The notes beneath the pieces are model-generated. The model had not been told where the DNA came from, made no database searches, and saw only the letters and a list, made by a program, of their open reading frames with translations. Positions 33,067 to 45,215 of a DNA stretch of 64,000 nucleotides are shown here, one piece after another (within the stretch, counting starts at the first letter, position 1; every line of letters begins with the position of its first letter). Origin of the DNA: Euonymus europaeus (lineage: Eukaryota; Streptophyta; Magnoliopsida; Celastrales; Celastraceae); contig OY756958.1 in the NCBI GenBank assembly GCA_963580455.1, positions 8,506,501 to 8,570,500 on the forward strand, written 5' to 3'. The position numbers and the translations under genes are program-made.

Positions 33067-36000
33067 GTACACCGAGCAATTTTGATAGTCCGAAGTTGCA
33101 CAACTTTCTCTATGGAGGTGCTTCTAACGTTTTTGTCCATTTGTCTTGTAAAGTTGTTGTTTTCACATCGAAATAATCTAGGAGGCTTATACTCGTAAAA
33201 TTTGACACCGAAGAACAATAAAAAGTGTACACCGAGCAACTTCGATAGTCCGAAGTTGCTCAAATCACTCTATGGATGAGCTTTAAACGGTTTTGGCCAT
33301 TTGTCATAGAAATTGAGGTTTTGGCATCGAAATAATCTATGAAGCTTATACTCGTAAAATTTGACGTAGAAGATTAATAAAAAGTGTACAATGAGCAACT
33401 TTGATGGTCCGGAATTGCTCAAACTCTCACTATGAAGTAGCTTTTAACGGTTTTGCTGATTTCTTATTGATAGTTGAGGTTTTGGCATCAAAATAATCCA
33501 GCAAGCATATACTCGTAAAATTTGACATATAAGAACAACAAAAAGTGTACATCGAGCAACTTTGATAGTACGAAGTTGCTCAACTCACTCTATGGAGGAG
33601 CTTTAAACGGTTTTGTCCATTTGTCATAGAAAGTTAGGGTTTTGGCATCGAAATAATCTAGGAAGCTTATACTCGTAAAATTTGATATAGAATAACAATA
33701 AAAAGTGTACACCGAGCAACTTTTATGTTCTGAAATTGCTCAACTCTCTCTATTGAGTAGCTTTAAAAGTTTTTGTCCATTTGTCATAGAAAGTTGGGGT
33801 TTTGGCATCGAAATAATCTAGGAAGCTTATACTCGTAAAATTTGACATGGAAGAACAATAAAAAGTGTACTTCGAGCAACTTTGATAGTCCGAAGTTGCA
33901 CAACTCACTCTATGGAGGAGCTTTTAACGTTGAAAGTTGGGGTTTTGGAATCGAAATAATCTAGGAAGCTTATACTCGTAAAATTTGACATAGAAGAACA
34001 ATAAAAAGTGTACACCGAGCAACTTTGATAGTCCGAAATTGCACAACTCTCTCTATGGAGGAGGTTTTAAAGTTTTTGTCCATTTGTCATAGAAAGTTGG
34101 GGTTTTGGCATCGAAATATTCTAGGATGCTTATAGTCATAAAATTTGACATAGAAGAACAATAAAAAGTGTACACCGAGCAACTTTTATGGTCCAAAGTT
34201 GCTCAACTCTCTCTATGGAGTAGCTTTAAACGGTTTTGTCCATTTGTCATAGAAAGTTGGGGTTTTGGAATCGAAATAATCTAGGAAGCTTATACTCGTA
34301 AAATTTGACATAGAATAACAATAAAAAGTGTACACCGAGCAATTTTTATGGTCCGAAGTTGCTCAACTCTCTCTATGGAGTAGCTTTTAACGGTTTTGTC
34401 GATTTGTCATTGACAGTTGGTGTTTTGGCATCGAAATAATCTAGGAAGCTTATACTCGTAAAATTTGACATAGAAGAACAACAAAAAGTGTACACCGAGC
34501 AACTTTGATAGTCCGAAGTTGCTCAACTCACTCTATGGAGGAGCTTTAAACGGTTTTGTCCTTTTGTCATAGAAAGTTGGGTTTTTGGCATCGAAATAAT
34601 CTAGGAAGTTTATACTCATAAAATTTGACATAGAATAACAATAAAAAGTGTACACCGAGCAACTTTGATTGTCCGAAGTAGCACAACTCACTCTATGGAG
34701 CAGCTTTAAACGTTTTTGTCCATTTGTCATAGAAAGTTGGGGTTTTGGCATCGAAATAATCTAGGAAGCTTATACTCGTAAAATTTGACATAGAAGAACA
34801 ATAAAAAGTGTACACCGAGCAACTTTGATAGTCCGAAGTTGCACAACTCACACTATAGAGGAGCTTTTAATGTTTTTGTCCATTTGTCATAGAAAGTTGG
34901 AGTTTTGGCATCGAAATAATCTAGGATGCTTATAGTCGTAAAATTTGACATAGAAGAACAATAAAAAGTGTACACCGAGCAACTTTTATGGTCCGAAGTT
35001 GCTCAACTCTCTCTATGGAGGAGCTTTTAACGTTTTTGTCCATTTTTCTTGTAAAGTTGGTGTTTTCACATCGAAATAATCTAGGAAGCTTATACTAGTT
35101 AAATTTGAAGTAGGAGATTAATAAAAAGTGTACAATGAGCAACTTTGATGGTCCGGAATTGCTCAAACTCTCACTATGAAGTAGCTTTTAACGGTTTTGC
35201 TCATTTCTTATTGATAGTTGAGGTTTTGGCATCAAAATAATCCCGCAAGCATATACTCGTAAAATTTGACATATAAGAACAACAAAAAGTGTACATCGAG
35301 CAACTTTGATAGTACGAAGTTGCTCAACTCACTCTATGGAGGAGCTTTAAACGGTTTTGTCCATTTGTCATAGAAAGTTGGGGTTTTGGCATCGGAATAA
35401 TCTAGGAAGCTTGTACTCATAAAATTTGATATAGAATAACAATAAAAAGTGTACACCGAGCAACTTTTATGTTCTGAAGTTGCTCAATTCTCTCTATTGA
35501 GTAGCTTTAAAAGTTTTTGTCCATTTGTCATAGAAAGTTGGGGTTTTGGCATCGAAATAATCGAGGAAGCTTATACTCGTAAAATTTTACATAGAAGAAC
35601 AATAAAAAGTGTACACCGAGCAACTTTGATAGTCCGAAGTTGCACATCTCACTCTATGGAGGTGCTTTTAACGTTGAAAGTTGGGGTTTTGGAATCGAAA
35701 TAATCTAGGAAGCTTATACTCGTAAAATTTAACATAGAAGAACAATAAAAAGTGTACACCGAGCAACTTTGATAGTCCGAAGTTGCACAGCTCTCTCTAT
35801 GGAGGAGCTTTAAACGTTTTTGTCCATTTGTCATAGAAAGTTGGGGTTTTGGCATCGAAATAATCTAGGAGGCTTATACTCGTAAAATTTGACATAGAAG
35901 AACAATAAAAAGTGTACACCGAGCAACTTTGATAGTCCGAAGTTGCACAGCTCTCTCTATGGAGGAGCTTTTAACGTTTTTGTCCATTTTTCATAGAAAC

Positions 36001-36233
36001 TTGGGGTTTTGTCATCGAAATAATCTAGGATGCTTATAGTCATAAAATTTGACATAGAACAACAATAAAAAGTGTACACCGAGCAACTTTTATGGTCCAA
36101 AGTTGCTCAACTCTCTCTATTGAGTAGCTTTAAAAGTTTTTGTCCATTTGTCATAGAAAGTTGGGGTTTTGACATCGAAATAATCTAGGAAGCTTATACT
36201 CGTAAAATTTGACATAGAATAACAATAAAAAGT
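33067..36233 (+). repeat. S-type HOR, 20-monomer copy, 3167 bp
   Basis: Twenty monomers in fixed order include two of the 143-bp AACGTTGAAAG class. The order contains an internal near-duplication: the series GTACAATGAGC, GTACATCGAGC with GATAGTACG, TTATGTTCTG and AACGTTGAAAG occurs from about 33386 and again from about 35129, eleven monomers later. The 20-monomer unit therefore probably arose by doubling a shorter one. Confidence 0.88.
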
Positions 36234-38918
36234 GTACACCGAGCAATTTTGATAGTCCGAAGTTGCACAACTTTCTCTATGGAGGTGCTTCTAACGTTTT
36301 TGTCCATTTGTCTTGTAAAGTTGTTGTTTTCACATCGAAATAATCTAGGAGGCTTATACTCGTAAAATTTGACACAGAAGAACAATAAAAAGTGTACACC
36401 GAGCAACTTCGATAGTCCGAAGTTGCTCAACTCACTCTATGGAGGAGCTTTAAACGGTTTTGGCCATTTGTCATAGAAATTGAGGTTTTGGCATCGAAAT
36501 AATCTATGAAGCTTATACTCGTAAAATTTGACGTAGAAGATTAATAAAAAGTGTACAATGAGCAACTTTGATGGTCCGGAATTGCTCAAACTCTCACTAT
36601 GAAGTAGCTTTTAACGGTTTTGCTCATTTCTTATTGATAGTTGAGGTTTTGGCATCAAAATAATCCAGCAAGCATATACTCGTAAAATTTGACATATAAG
36701 AACAACAAAAAGTGTACATCGAGCAACTTTGATAGTACGAAGTTGCTCAACTCACTCTATGGAGAAGCTTTAAACGGTTTTGTCCATTTGTCATAGAAAG
36801 TTAGGGTTTTTGCATCGAAATAATCTAGGAAGCTTATACTCGTAAAATTTGATATAGAATAACAATAAAAAGTGTATACCGAGCAACTTTTATATACTGA
36901 AATTGCTCAACTCTCTCTATTGAGTAGCTTTAAAAGTTTTTGTCCATTTGTCATAGAAAGTTGGGGTTTTGGCATCGAAATAATCTAGGAAGCTTATACT
37001 CGTAAAATTTGACATAGAAGAACAATAAAAAGTGTACTTCGAGCAACTTTGATAGTCCGAAGTTGCACAACTCACTCTATGGAGGAGCTTTTAACGTTGA
37101 AAGTTGGGGTTTTGGAATCGAAATAATCTAGGAAGCTTATACTCGTAAAATTTGACATAGAAGAACAATAAAAAGTGTACACCGAGCAACTTTGATAGTC
37201 CGAAATTGCACAACTCTCTCTATGGAGGAGGTTTTAAAGTTTTTGTCCATTTGTCATAGAAAGTTGGGGTTTTGGCATCGAAATAATCTAGGATGCTTAT
37301 AGTCATAAAATTTGACATAGAAGAACAATAAAAAGTGTACACCGAGCAACTTTTAAGGTCCGAAGTTGCTCAACTCTCTCTATGGAGTAGCTTTAAACGG
37401 TTTTGTCCATTTGTCATAGAAAGTTGGTGTTTTCACATCGAAATAATCTAGGAAGCTTATACTCGTAAAATTTGAAGTAGGAGATTAATAAAAAGTGTAT
37501 AATGAGCAACTTTTATGGTCCGGAATTGCTCAAACTCTCACTATGAAGTAGCTTTTAACGGTTTTGCTCATTTCTTATTGATAGTTGAGGTTTTGGCATC
37601 AAAATAATCCCGCAAGCATATACTCGTAAAATTTGACATATAAGAACAACAAAAAGTGTACATCGAGCAACTTTGATAGTACGAAGTTGCTCAACTCACT
37701 CTATGGAGGAGCTTTAAACGGTTTTGTCCATTTTTCATAGAAAGTTGGGGTTTTGGCATCGAAATAATCTAGAAAGCTTATACTCGTAAAATTTGATATA
37801 GAATAACAATAAAAACTGTACACCGAGCAACTTTTATGTTCTGAAGTTGCTCAACTCTCTCTATTGAGTAGCTTTAAAAGTTTTTGTCCATTTGTCATAG
37901 AAAGTTGGGGTTTTGGCATCGAAATAATCGAGGAAGCTTATACTCGTAAAATTTGACATAGAAGAACAATAAAAAGTGTACACCGAGCAATTTTGATAGT
38001 CCGAAGTTGCACAACTCACTCTATGGAGGAGCTTTTAACGTTGAAAGTTGGGGTTTTGGAATCGAAATAATCTAGGAAGCTTATACTCGTAAAATTTAAC
38101 ATAGAATAACAATAAAAAGTGTACACCGAGCAACTTTGAGAGTCCGAAGTTGCACAACTCTCTCTATGGAGGAGGTTTTAACGTTTTTGCCCATTTGTCA
38201 TAGAAAGTTGGGGTTTTGGCATCGAAATAATCTAGGATGCTTATAGTCATAAAATTTGACATAGAAGAACAATAAAAAGTGTACACCAAGCAACTTTTAT
38301 GGTCCAAAGTTGCTCAACTCTCTCTATGGAGTAGCTTTAAACGGTTTTGTCCATTTGTCATAGAAAGTTGGGGTTTTGGAATCGTAATAATCTAGGAAGC
38401 TTATACTCGTAAAATTTGACATAGAATAACAATAAAAAGTGTACACCGAGCAATTTTTATGGTCCGAAGTTGCTCAACTCTCTCTATGGAGTAGCTTTTA
38501 ACGGTTTTGTCGATTTGTCATTGATAGTTGGTGTTTTGGCATCGAAATAATCTAGGAAACTTATACTCGTAAAATTTGACATAGAAGAACAATAAAAAGT
38601 GTACACCGAGCAACTTTGATAGTCCGAATTTGCTCAACTCACTCTATGGAGGAGCTTTAAACGGTTTTGTCCTTTTGTCATAGAAAGTTGGGTTTTTGGC
38701 ATTGAAATAATCTAGGAAGTTTATACTCATAAAATTTGACATAGAATAACAATAAAAAGTGTACACCGAGCAACTTTGATTGTCCGAAGTAGCACAACTC
38801 ACTCTATGGAGTAGCTTTAAACGGTTTTGTCCATTTGTCATAGAAAGTTGGAGTTTTGGCATCGAAATAATCTAGGATGCTTATACTCGTAAAATTTAAC
38901 ATAGAAGAACAACAAAAA

Positions 38919-38926
38919 GTGTACAC
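38919..38926 (+). other. 8-bp palindrome GTGTACAC at the monomer anchor
   Basis: GTGTACAC is self-complementary and present in most monomers of the window. P-type monomers often replace it with GTGTTCAA or GTGTACAA, Q and S monomers with GTACAATG, and class 6 of the 12-monomer HOR with GTGCACAC. It is given here in the representative monomer. Confidence 0.88.
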
Positions 38927-39080
38927 CGAGCAACTTTGATAGTCCGAAGTTGCTCAACTCACTCTATGGAGGAGCTTTAAACGGTTTTGTCCATTTGTCA
39001 TAGAAAGTTGGAGTTTTGGCATCGAAATAGTCTAGGAAGCTTATACTCGTAAAATTTGACGTAGAAGAACAATAAAAAGT
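38921..39080 (+). repeat. Representative full-length 160-bp monomer
   Basis: This monomer is chosen because it differs from the commonest base at only a handful of positions, so it serves as a type copy. It begins at GTACACCGAG and ends just before the next GTACAATGAG. It shows the CAACTT/AAGTTG dyad near its start, TTTAAA in the GAGCTTTAAACGG segment, GAAGCTTATAC (a HindIII-type AAGCTT) in its last third, and AATAAAAAG at its end. Monomers carrying GATGCTTATAG instead of GAAGCTTATAC lack the AAGCTT site, so AAGCTT is a variant-specific marker across the array. Confidence 0.93.
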
Positions 39081-40021
39081 GTACAATGAGCAACTTTGAT
39101 GGTCCGGAATTGCTCAACTCTCACTATGAAGTAGCTTTTAACGGTTTTGCTCATTTCTTATTGATAGTTGAGGTTTTGGCATCAAAATAATCCAGCAAGC
39201 ATATACTCGTAAAATTTGACATAGAAGAACAACAAAAAGTGTACATCGAGCAACTTTGATAGTCCGAAGTTGCTCCACTCACTCTATGGAGGAGCTTTAA
39301 ACGGTTTTGTCCATTTGTCATAGAAAGTTGGGGTTTTGGCATCGAAATAATCTAGGAAGTTAATACTCGTAAAATTTGACATAGAAGAACAATAAAAAAT
39401 GTACAACGAGCAACTTTGATGGTCCGACGTTGCACAACTCTCTCTATGGAGGAGTTTTTAACATTTTTGTCCATTTTTCATAGAAAGTTGGGGTTTTGGA
39501 ATCAAAATAATCTAGGAAGCTTATACTTGTAAAATTTGACATAGAAGAAAAAAAAAGTGTACACCGAGCAACTTTGATAGTCCGAAGTTGCATAACTCAC
39601 TCTATGGAGGAGCTTTTAACGTTGAAAGTTGGAGTTTTGGAATCGAAGTATTCTAGGAAGCTTATACTCGTAAAATTTGACATAGAAGAACAATAAAAAG
39701 TGTACACCGAGCAACTTTGATAGTCCGAAGTTGCACAGCTCTGTCTATGGAGGAGCTTTTAACGTTTTTGTCCATTTTTCAGAGAAACTTGGGGTTTTGG
39801 CATCGAAATAATCTAGGATGCTTAAAGTCATAAAATTTGACATAGAAGAACAATAAAAAGTGTACACCGAGCAACTTTTATGGTCCAATGTTGCTCAACT
39901 CTCTCTATTGAGTAGCTTTAAAAGTTTTTGTCCATTTGTCATAGAAAGTTGGCGTTTTGACATCGAAATAATCTAGGAAGCTTATACTCGTAAAATTTGA
40001 CATAGAATAACAATAAAACGT

Positions 40022-41443
40022 GTACACCGAGCAATTTTGATAGTCCGAAGTTGCACAACTTTCTCTATGGAGGTGCTTCTAACGTTTTTGTCCATTTGTC
40101 TTGTAAAGTTGTTGTTTTCACATCGAAATAATCTAGGAGGCTTATACTCGTAAAATTTGACACAGAAGAACAATAAAAAGTGTACACCGAGCAACTTCGA
40201 TAGTCCGAAGTTGCTCAACTCACTCTATGGAGGAGCTTTAAACGGTTTTGGCCATTTGTTATAGAAATTGAGGTTTTGCCATCGAAATAATCTATGAAGC
40301 TTATACTCGTAAAATTTGACGTAGAAGATTAATAAAAAGTGTACAATGAGCAACTTTGATGGTCCGGAATTGCTCAAACTCTCACTATGAAGTAGCTTTT
40401 AACGGTTTTGATCATTTCTTATTGATAGTTGAGGTTTTGGCATCAAAATAATCCAGCAAGCATATACTCGTAAAATTTGACATATAAGAACAACAAAAAG
40501 TGTACATCGAGCAACTTTGATAGTACGAAGTTGCTCAACTCACTCTATGGAGGAGCTTTAAACGGTTTTGTCCATTTGTCATAGAAAGTTAGGGTTTTGT
40601 CATCGAAATAATCTAGAAAGCTTATACTCGTAAAATTTGATATAGAATAACAATAAAAAGTGTACACCGAGCAACTTTTATGTTCTGAAATTGCTCAACT
40701 CTCTCTATTGAGTAGCTTTAAAAGTTTTTGTCCATTTGTCATAGAAAGTTGGGGTTTTGGCATCGAAATAATCTAGGAAGCTTATACTCGTAAAATTTGA
40801 CATAGAAGAACAATAAAAAGTGTACTTCGAGCAACTTTGATAGTCCGAAGTTGCACAACTCACTCTATGGAGGATCTTTTAACGTTGAAAGTTGGGGTTT
40901 TGGAATCGAAATAATTTGGAAGCTTATACTCGTAAAATTTTACATAGAAGAACAATAAAAAGTGTACCCCGAGCAACTTTGATAGTCCGAAATTGCACAA
41001 CTCTCTCTATGGAGGAGGTTTTAACGTTTTTGTCCATTTGTCATAGAAAGTTGGGGCTTTGGCATCGAAATAATCTGGGATGCTTATAGTCATAAAATTT
41101 GACATAGAAGAACAATAAAAAGTGTACACCGAGCAACTTTTATGGTCCAAAGTTGCTCAACTCTCTCTATGGAGTAGCTTTAAACGGTTTTGTCCATTTG
41201 TCATAGAAAGTTGGGGTTTTGGAATCGAAATAATCTAGGAAGCTTATACTCGTAAAATTTGACATAGAATAACAATAAAAAGTGTACACCGAGCAATTTT
41301 TATGGTCCGAAGTTGCTCAACTCTCTCTATGTAGTAGCTTTTAACGGTTTTGTCGATTTGTCATTGATAGTTGGTGTTTTGGCATCGAAATAATCTAGGA
41401 AGCTTATACTCGTAAAATTTGACATAGAAGAACAACAAAAAGT
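40022..41443 (+). repeat. S-type HOR, partial copy leading into the 7-monomer array
   Basis: Nine monomers follow the S order (first monomer, GTACATCGAGC, TTATGTTCTG, the 143-bp AACGTTGAAAG monomer near 40820, then GAAATTGCAC, GTCCAAAG and CAATTTTTATGG). It then runs without a break into the 7-monomer array, which uses the last five monomer classes of this series. Confidence 0.84.
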
Positions 41444-42546
41444 GTACACCGAGCAACTTTGATAGTTCGAAGTTGCTTAACTCACTCTATGGAGGAGCTT
41501 TAAACGGTTTTGTCCTTTTGTCATAGAAAGTTGGGTTTTTGGCATCGAAATAATCTAGGAAGTTTATACTCATAAAATTTGACATAGAATAACAATAAAA
41601 AGTGTACACCGAGCAACTTTGATTGTCCGAAGTAGCACAACTCACTCTATGGAGCAGCTTTAAACATTGTTGTCCATTTGTAATAGAAAGTTGGGGTTTT
41701 GGCATCGAAATAATCTAGGAAGCTTATACTCGTAAAATTTGACATAGAAGAACAATAAAAAGTGTACACTGAGCAACTTTGATAGTCCGAAGTTGCAAAA
41801 CTCACTCTATGGAGGAGCTTTTAACGTTGAAAGTTGGGGTTTTGGAATCGAAATAATCTAGGAAGTTTATACTCGTAAAATTTGACATAGAAGAACAATA
41901 AAAAGTGTACACCGAGCAACTTTGATTGTCCGAAGTAGCACAACTCACTCTATGGAGCAGCTTTAAACGTTTTTGTCCATTTGTCATAGAAAGTTGGGGT
42001 TTTGGCATCGAAATAATCTAGGAAGCTTATACTCGTAAAATTTGACATAGAAGAACAATAAAAAGTGTACACCGAGCAACTTTGATAGTCCGAAATTGCA
42101 CAACTCTCTCTATGGATTAGGTTTTAACGTTTTTGTCCATTTGTCATAGAAAGTTGGGGTTTTGGCATCGAAATAATCTAGGATGCTTATAGTCATAAAA
42201 TTTGACATAGAAGAACAATAAAAAGTGTACACCGAGCAACTTTTATGGTCCAAAGTTGCTCAACTCTCTCTATGGAGTAGCTTTAAACGGTTTTGTCCAT
42301 TTGTCATAGAAAGTTGGGGTTTTGGAATCGAAATAATCTAGGAAGCTTATACTCGTAAAATTTGACATAGAATAACAATAAAAAGTGTACACCGAGCAAT
42401 TTTTATGGTCCGAAGTTGCTCAACTCTCTCTATGGAGTAGCTTTTAACGGTTTTGTCGATTTGTCATTGATAGTTGGTGTTTTGGCATCGAAATAATCTA
42501 GGAAGCTTATACTCGTAAAATTTGACATAGAAGAACAACAAAAAGT
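41444..42546 (+). repeat. 7-monomer HOR, copy 1, 1103 bp
   Basis: Six 160-bp monomers plus one 143-bp monomer sum to 1103. The order is a GTCCTTTTGTC monomer, GATTGTCCGAAGTAGC, 143-bp AACGTTGAAAG, GATTGTCCGAAGTAGC again, GAAATTGCAC with GGATTAGG, GTCCAAAGTTGC, and CAATTTTTATGG. Confidence 0.93.
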
Positions 42547-43649
42547 GTACACCGAGCAACTTTGATAGTCCGATGTTGCTCAACTCACTCTATGGAGGAG
42601 CTTTAAACGGTTTTGTCCTTTTGTCATAGAAAGTTGGGTTTTTGGCATCGAAATAATCTAGGAAGTTTATACTCATAAAATTTGACATAGAATAACAATA
42701 AAAAGTGTACACCGAGCAACTTTGATTGTCCGAAGTAGCACAACTCACTCTATGGAGCAGCTTTAAACGTTTTTGTCCATTTGTAATAGAAAGTTGGGGT
42801 TTTGGCATCGAAATAATCTAGGAAGCTTATACTCGTAAAATTTGGCATAGAAGAACAATAAAAAGTGTACACTGAGCAACTTTGATAGTCCGAAGTTGCA
42901 CAACTCACTCTATGGAGGAGCTTTTAACGTTGAAAGTTGGGGTTTTGGAATCGAAATAATCTAGGAAGCTTATACTCGTAAAATTTGACATAGAAGAACA
43001 ATAAAAAGTGTACACCGAGCAACTTTGATTGTCCGAAGTAGCACAACTCACTCTATGGAGCAGCTTTAAACGTTTTTGTCCATTTGTCATAGAAAGTTGG
43101 GGTTTTGGCATCGAAATAATCTAGGAAGCTTATACTCGTAAAATTTGACATAGAAGAACAATAAAAAGTGTACACCGAGCAACTTTGATAGTCCGAAATT
43201 GCACAACTCTCTCTATGGATTAGGTTTTAACGTTTTTGTCCATTTGTCATAGAAAGTTGGGGTTTTGGCATCGAAATAATCTAGGATGCTTATAGTCATA
43301 AAATTTGACATAGAAGAACAATAAAAAGTGTACACCGAGCAACTTTTATGGTCCAAAGTTGCTCAACTCTCTCTATGGAGTAGCTTTAAACGGTTTTGTC
43401 CATTTGTCATAGAAAGTTGGGGTTTTGGAATCGAAATAATCTAGGAAGCTTATACTCGTAAAATTTGACATAGAATAACAATAAAAAGTGTACACAGAGC
43501 AATTTTTATGGTCCGAAGTTGCTCAACTCTCTCTATGGAGTAGCTTTTAACGGTTTTGTCGATTTGTCATTGATAGTTGGTGTTTTGGCATCGAAATAAT
43601 CTAGGAAGCTTATACTTGTAAAATTTGACATAGAAGAACAACAAAAAGT
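42547..43649 (+). repeat. 7-monomer HOR, copy 2, 1103 bp
   Basis: It has the same order and length as copy 1, with few substitutions, such as GATAGTCCGATGTTGC in the first monomer and AATTTGGCATAG near 42840. GGATTAGGTTTT is shared with copy 1 and absent from the S block, so it arose with this array. Confidence 0.93.
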
Positions 43650-44432
43650 GTACACCGAGCAACTTTGATAGTCCGAAGTTGCTCAACTCACTCTATGGAG
43701 GAGCATTAAACGGTTTTGTCCTTTTGTCATAGAAAGTTGGGTTTTTGGCATCGAAATAATCTAGGAAGTTTATACTCATAAAATTTGACATACAATAACA
43801 ATAAAAAGTGTACACCGAGCAAATTTGATTGTCCGAAGTAGCACAACTCACTCTATGGAGCAGCTTTAAACGTTTTTGTCTATTTGTCATAGAAAGTTGG
43901 GGTTTTGGCATCGAAATAATCTAGGAAGCTTATACTCGTAAAATTTGACATAGAAGAACAATAAAAAGTGTACACTGAGCAACTTTGATAGTCCGAAGTT
44001 GCACAACTCACTCTATGGAGGAGCTTTTAACGTTGAAAGTTGGGGTTTTGGAATCGAAATAATCTAGGAAGCTTATACTCGTAAAATTTGACATAGAAGA
44101 ACAATAAAAAGTGTACACCGAGCAACTTTGATTGTCCGAAGTAGCACAACTCACTCTATGGAGCAGCTTTAAACGTTTTTATCCATTTGTCATAGAAAGT
44201 TGGGGTTTTGGCATCGAAATAATCTAGGAAGCTTATACTCGTAAAATTTGACATAGAATAACAATAAAAAGTGTACACCGAGCAATTTTTATGGTCCGAA
44301 GTTGCTCAACTCTCTCTATGGAGTAGCTTTTAACGGTTTTGTCGATTTGTCATTGATAGTTGGTGTTTTGGCATCGAAATAATCTAGGAAGCTTGTACTC
44401 GTAAAATTTGACATAGAAGAACAACAAAAAGT
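43650..44432 (+). repeat. 7-monomer HOR, 5-monomer derivative, 783 bp
   Basis: The first four monomers are as in the full unit. The GAAATTGCAC/GGATTAGG and GTCCAAAGTTGC monomers are missing, and the CAATTTTTATGG monomer follows directly. The loss is exactly two monomers (320 bp). Confidence 0.9.
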
Positions 44433-45215
44433 GTACACCGAGCAACTTTGATAGTCCGAAGTTGCTCAACTCACTCTATGGAGGAGCTTTAAACGGTTTT
44501 GTCCTTTTGTCATAGAAAGTTGGGTTTTTGGCATCGAAATAATCTAGGAACTTTATACTCATAAAATTTGACATAGAAGAACAATAAAAAGTGTACACTG
44601 AGCAACTTTGATAGTCCGAAGTTGCACAACTCACTCTATGGAGGAGCTTTTAACGTTGAAAGTTGGGGTTTTGGAATCGAAATAATCTAGGAAGCTTATA
44701 CTCGTAAAATTTGACATAGAAGAACAATAAAAAGTGTACACCGAGCAACTTTGATTGTCCGAAGTAGCACAACTCACTCTATGGAGCAGCTTTAAACGTT
44801 TTTATCCATTTGTCATAGAAAGTTGGGGTTTTGGCATCGAAATAATCTAGGAAGCTTATACACGTAAAATTTGACATAGAAGAACAATAAAAAGTGTACA
44901 CCGAGCAACTTTGATAGTCCGAAATTGCACAACTCTCTCTATGGAGGAGGTTTTAACGTTTTTGTCCATTTGTCATAGAAAGTTGGGGTTTTGGCATCGA
45001 AATAATCTAGGATGCTTATAGTCATAAAATTTGACATAGAAGAACAACAAAAAGTGTACACCGAGCAATTTTTATGGTTCGAAGTTGCTCAACTCTCTCT
45101 ATGGAGTAGCTTTTAACGGTTTTGTCGATTTGTCATTGATAGTTGGTGTTTTGGCATCGAAATAATCTAGGAAGCTTATACTCGTAAAATTTGACATAGA
45201 AGAACAACAAAAAGT
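44433..45215 (+). repeat. 7-monomer HOR, second 5-monomer derivative, 783 bp
   Basis: It has the same total length as the previous copy but a different composition. The first GATTGTCCGAAGTAGC monomer and the GTCCAAAGTTGC monomer are missing, while the GAAATTGCAC monomer is kept. The two 783-bp copies are therefore separate rearrangements. Confidence 0.88.

Larger units (their letters stand above)
36234..40021 (+). repeat. S-type HOR, rearranged 24-monomer copy, 3788 bp
   Basis: It begins with the same seven-monomer series as the 20-monomer copy, then jumps near 37338-37498 to the second GTACAATGAGC series. It later holds an extra GTACAATGAGC/GTACATCGAGC pair at 39081 and 39241. It is a mosaic of S segments joined at whole-monomer boundaries. 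A short run of seven or more A bases near 39549 replaces the usual ACAATAAAAA. Confidence 0.83.

Noticed and set aside
35449..35703. Plus-strand open reading frame of 84 codons
   Set aside because: It lies wholly within satellite monomers, has no counterpart in most HOR copies, and begins at an ordinary monomer anchor. It is treated as chance.
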